This document shows, one piece after another, positions 63,677 to 64,000 of a stretch of DNA of 64,000 nucleotides; positions within the stretch are counted from its first letter, which is position 1, and each line of letters opens with the position of its first letter. The notes beneath the pieces were generated by a model that did not search any database, was not told the DNA's origin, and saw nothing but the letters and a program-made list of their open reading frames with translations. The stretch is from Exobasidium rhododendri. Its lineage: Eukaryota; Basidiomycota; Exobasidiomycetes; Exobasidiales; Exobasidiaceae. The translations under genes and the position numbers were made by a program. The stretch lies in NCBI GenBank assembly GCA_026210745.1, contig CP110631.1, positions 2,480,001 to 2,544,000 on the forward strand, read 5' to 3'.

Positions 63677-64000
63677 ATGGCTGATCAACTAGTGAGTGAA
63701 AGTGCCATCGTCTTCACAGCCTCATTCTTAACAGACTTTTGTGCATTCTTGATACTCCTTTGACACCACAGACTGAAGGTGACTACTCGGGCATCTTTGA
63801 CTGAAGACTTTTGATCGTATTCTGATGCAACTCATTCTCTTTCAGAACAAATCTCCGAGTTCAAAGAAGCGTTTTCCCTCTTTGACAAGGGTGAGTGCTT
63901 TGAGTTGAAGAAGAAGAAGAAGAGGTGTTCCATGTTCCCGTTTGGCTCACTCGTGTATTGATCTGTAGATGGCGATGGAACGATCACCACCAAGGAATTG
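63677..64000 (+). CDS. CMD1: Calmodulin (5' part)
   Basis: Calcium sensor with EF hands; only the start is in the window. Exons 63677..63691 (MADQL), 63772..63778 (7 nt), 63846..63890 and 63969 onwards join in frame to [20 protein letters not shown] followed by DKDGDGTITTKEL, the canonical calmodulin N-terminus with the first half of EF hand I. The 7-nt second exon gives only TE and the first base of the next Glu, yet is required to restore the conserved sequence. Each intron has a GTGAGT or GTGACT donor and a CAG or TAG acceptor. The gene runs off the right edge. Confidence 0.96.

Overview
The window reads as a gene-dense stretch of a fungal nuclear chromosome. It carries 23 recognisable protein genes on both strands, most broken by short GT-AG introns of about 50-120 bp, with near-balanced base composition in coding DNA. 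The gene set (Bet4, Vti1, Chd1, Med14, Atg4, DNA polymerase kappa, Rpn14, PalC, Cdc11-type septin, calmodulin) is typical of a filamentous or dimorphic fungus. The moderate intron density and protein style suggest a basidiomycete, perhaps Ustilaginomycotina. The species is not determinable by eye, and this placement is inference. I found no rRNA, convincing tRNA, CRISPR array, integrase, transposase or biosynthetic cluster.

Layout. 1-7.7 kb: Bet4 (partial, leaves the left edge), Vti1, a nucleoside hydrolase, and an Edc4/Pdc1-like decapping scaffold. 8.6-18.3 kb: CHD1 remodeller and Mediator subunit 14, convergent. 19.7-29.2 kb: a seven-span MHYT membrane protein, a Kv-beta-like aldo-keto reductase and a very large Atg4. 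29.7-37.1 kb: Pol kappa, a nucleostemin-family GTPase and an HSF-type factor. 37.1-41.4 kb: the largest void, with no supportable gene. 41.4-46.0 kb: Rpn14/PAAF1, a cis-prenyltransferase and PalC. 47.1-53.9 kb: a Pho85-type cyclin, a Upf1-like SF1 helicase with an orphan N-terminus, and Tls1/C9orf78. 54.0-57.1 kb: a bHLH factor with a long loop. 57.1-58.9 kb: second void. 58.9-64 kb: Arl5, Cdc11 septin, 6-phosphogluconolactonase and the start of calmodulin.

The genes do not form one pathway. They are independent cell-biology genes: membrane traffic (Bet4, Vti1, Arl5), RNA decay, splicing and ribosome assembly (Edc4-like, Tls1, Nug1, SF1 helicase), transcription (Chd1, Med14, HSF, bHLH), protein turnover and autophagy (Rpn14, Atg4), and signalling and morphology (MHYT, PalC, cyclin, septin, calmodulin). 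Exon-intron models were built by hand from reading-frame continuity, splice-site sequence and family conservation. Every complete model closes as an exact multiple of three.

The more interesting signals are five helical leucine-type motifs in the decapping scaffold, the unassigned N-terminal half of the SF1 helicase, three TGACTC boxes in front of the Pho85-type cyclin, a LIR-like tail on Atg4, two stop-free in-frame introns (ARL5, MHYT), and several microexons. I did not find a clearly new biological system.
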